From Streptomyces canus (GTDB lineage Bacteria > Actinomycetota > Actinomycetes > Streptomycetales > Streptomycetaceae), in NCBI RefSeq assembly GCF_030816965.1, contig NZ_JAUSYQ010000002.1, forward strand, positions 6,252,001-6,316,000: 64,000 bases of DNA, given 5' to 3'. Positions 63,807 to 64,000 of the stretch are shown in pieces. The stretch's first letter is position 1, and every line of letters starts with the position of its first letter. The notes under the pieces were generated by a model. That model had not been told where the DNA came from and did not search any database. It saw only the letters and a program-made list of their open reading frames with translations. The position numbers and the translations under genes are program-made.

Positions 63807-64000
63807 TCACTGGTGCTGCCCCGCCTCATAGTGGCCCGGGACCATACGGCAGGTCACACCGAACCGGTTCCACGCGTTGATCACCGTGATCGCGGCGATC
63901 AGCTGGGCCAGCTCGGCCTCCTCGAAGTGCTTGGCCACGTGGTCGTACACCTCGTCCGGCACGAAGCCGTCGGTGAGGACGGTGACGGCGTCGGTCAGTT
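63807..64000 (-). CDS. Carboxymuconolactone-decarboxylase (AhpD-like) family protein, C-terminal part
   Basis: The minus strand from the right edge to a stop at 63807 gives about 64 residues (LTDAVTVLTDGFVPDEVY, then LIAAITVINAWNRFGV and a C-terminal tail). This is the end of a CMD-type helical domain; the CxxC part lies beyond the window. It is a tandem paralogue of the truncated copy next to it. Confidence 0.8.
   Translation of the reverse strand, partial: LTDAVTVLTDGFVPDEVYDHVAKHFEEAELAQLIAAITVINAWNRFGVTCRMVPGHYEAGQHQ

Overview
The window is chromosomal DNA from a Streptomyces-type actinomycete. G+C is very high, third codon positions are strongly GC-biased, GTG and TTG starts are common, and most proteins have close relatives in streptomycete core genomes. 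The order pcrA/uvrD - M23 peptidase - sucC - sucD - perM-like - purN - purH matches the conserved block I remember from Streptomyces coelicolor (about SCO4793 to SCO4832) and from Mycobacterium (Rv0949 to Rv0957). That synteny is from memory and was not searched. I see no prophage, insertion sequence, CRISPR array or tRNA gene.

Layout. 1-8.2 kb: a partial oxidase-like gene, a class II aldolase, a DUF4429/SHOCT protein with a tandemly repeated tail, membrane proteins, and a PspC protein divergent from a PspC-histidine kinase/response regulator pair. 8.2-18.1 kb: envelope genes (two NlpC/P60 hydrolases, one behind a ydaO-type c-di-AMP riboswitch; a TDT transporter; an M23 peptidase; a lipase) around the helicase pcrA. 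18.7-19.3 kb: the small B12-binding mutase subunit icmB between two heptamer repeat tracts. 19.4-28.6 kb: a divergent five-gene set, DUF5691 and SWIM-zinc-finger genes on the minus strand and MoxR AAA+ ATPase, DUF5682 and VWA genes on the plus strand, with two tiny stop/start-overlapping ORFs. This is the best candidate for an uncharacterised system.

28.8-32 kb: two exported repeat proteins, the second with 11- and 18-residue periodicity. 32.5-40.6 kb: succinyl-CoA ligase (sucCD), an ECF-sigma-like membrane protein, a PerM-like protein and the purine genes purN-purH. 40.6-44.2 kb: a receptor Ser/Thr kinase, two frameshifted genes (an FHA-like protein and a small exported protein) and an RDD protein. 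44.4-51.6 kb: folD with a DUF3017 gene, two related membrane-tethered HTH proteins, mdh, a PsbP-like exported protein and a MarR-GNAT fusion. 51.7-55.3 kb: a membrane protein and a small DUF5955-type protein that share a Gly-rich motif, then a second PsbP-like protein. 55.5-62.6 kb: a choline-to-glycine-betaine and betaine-uptake operon (aldehyde dehydrogenase, GMC oxidoreductase, ABC ATPase, double permease, binding lipoprotein). 62.6-64 kb: a PEP-mutase-family gene behind a truncated carboxymuconolactone-decarboxylase-like gene, then the end of an intact paralogue running off the window.

Central metabolism (sucCD, mdh, purNH, folD), envelope remodelling (NlpC/P60, M23, PspC system, RDD, kinase) and osmoprotection (betaine operon, c-di-AMP riboswitch) dominate. 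The c-di-AMP switch and the betaine operon both fit osmotic control.
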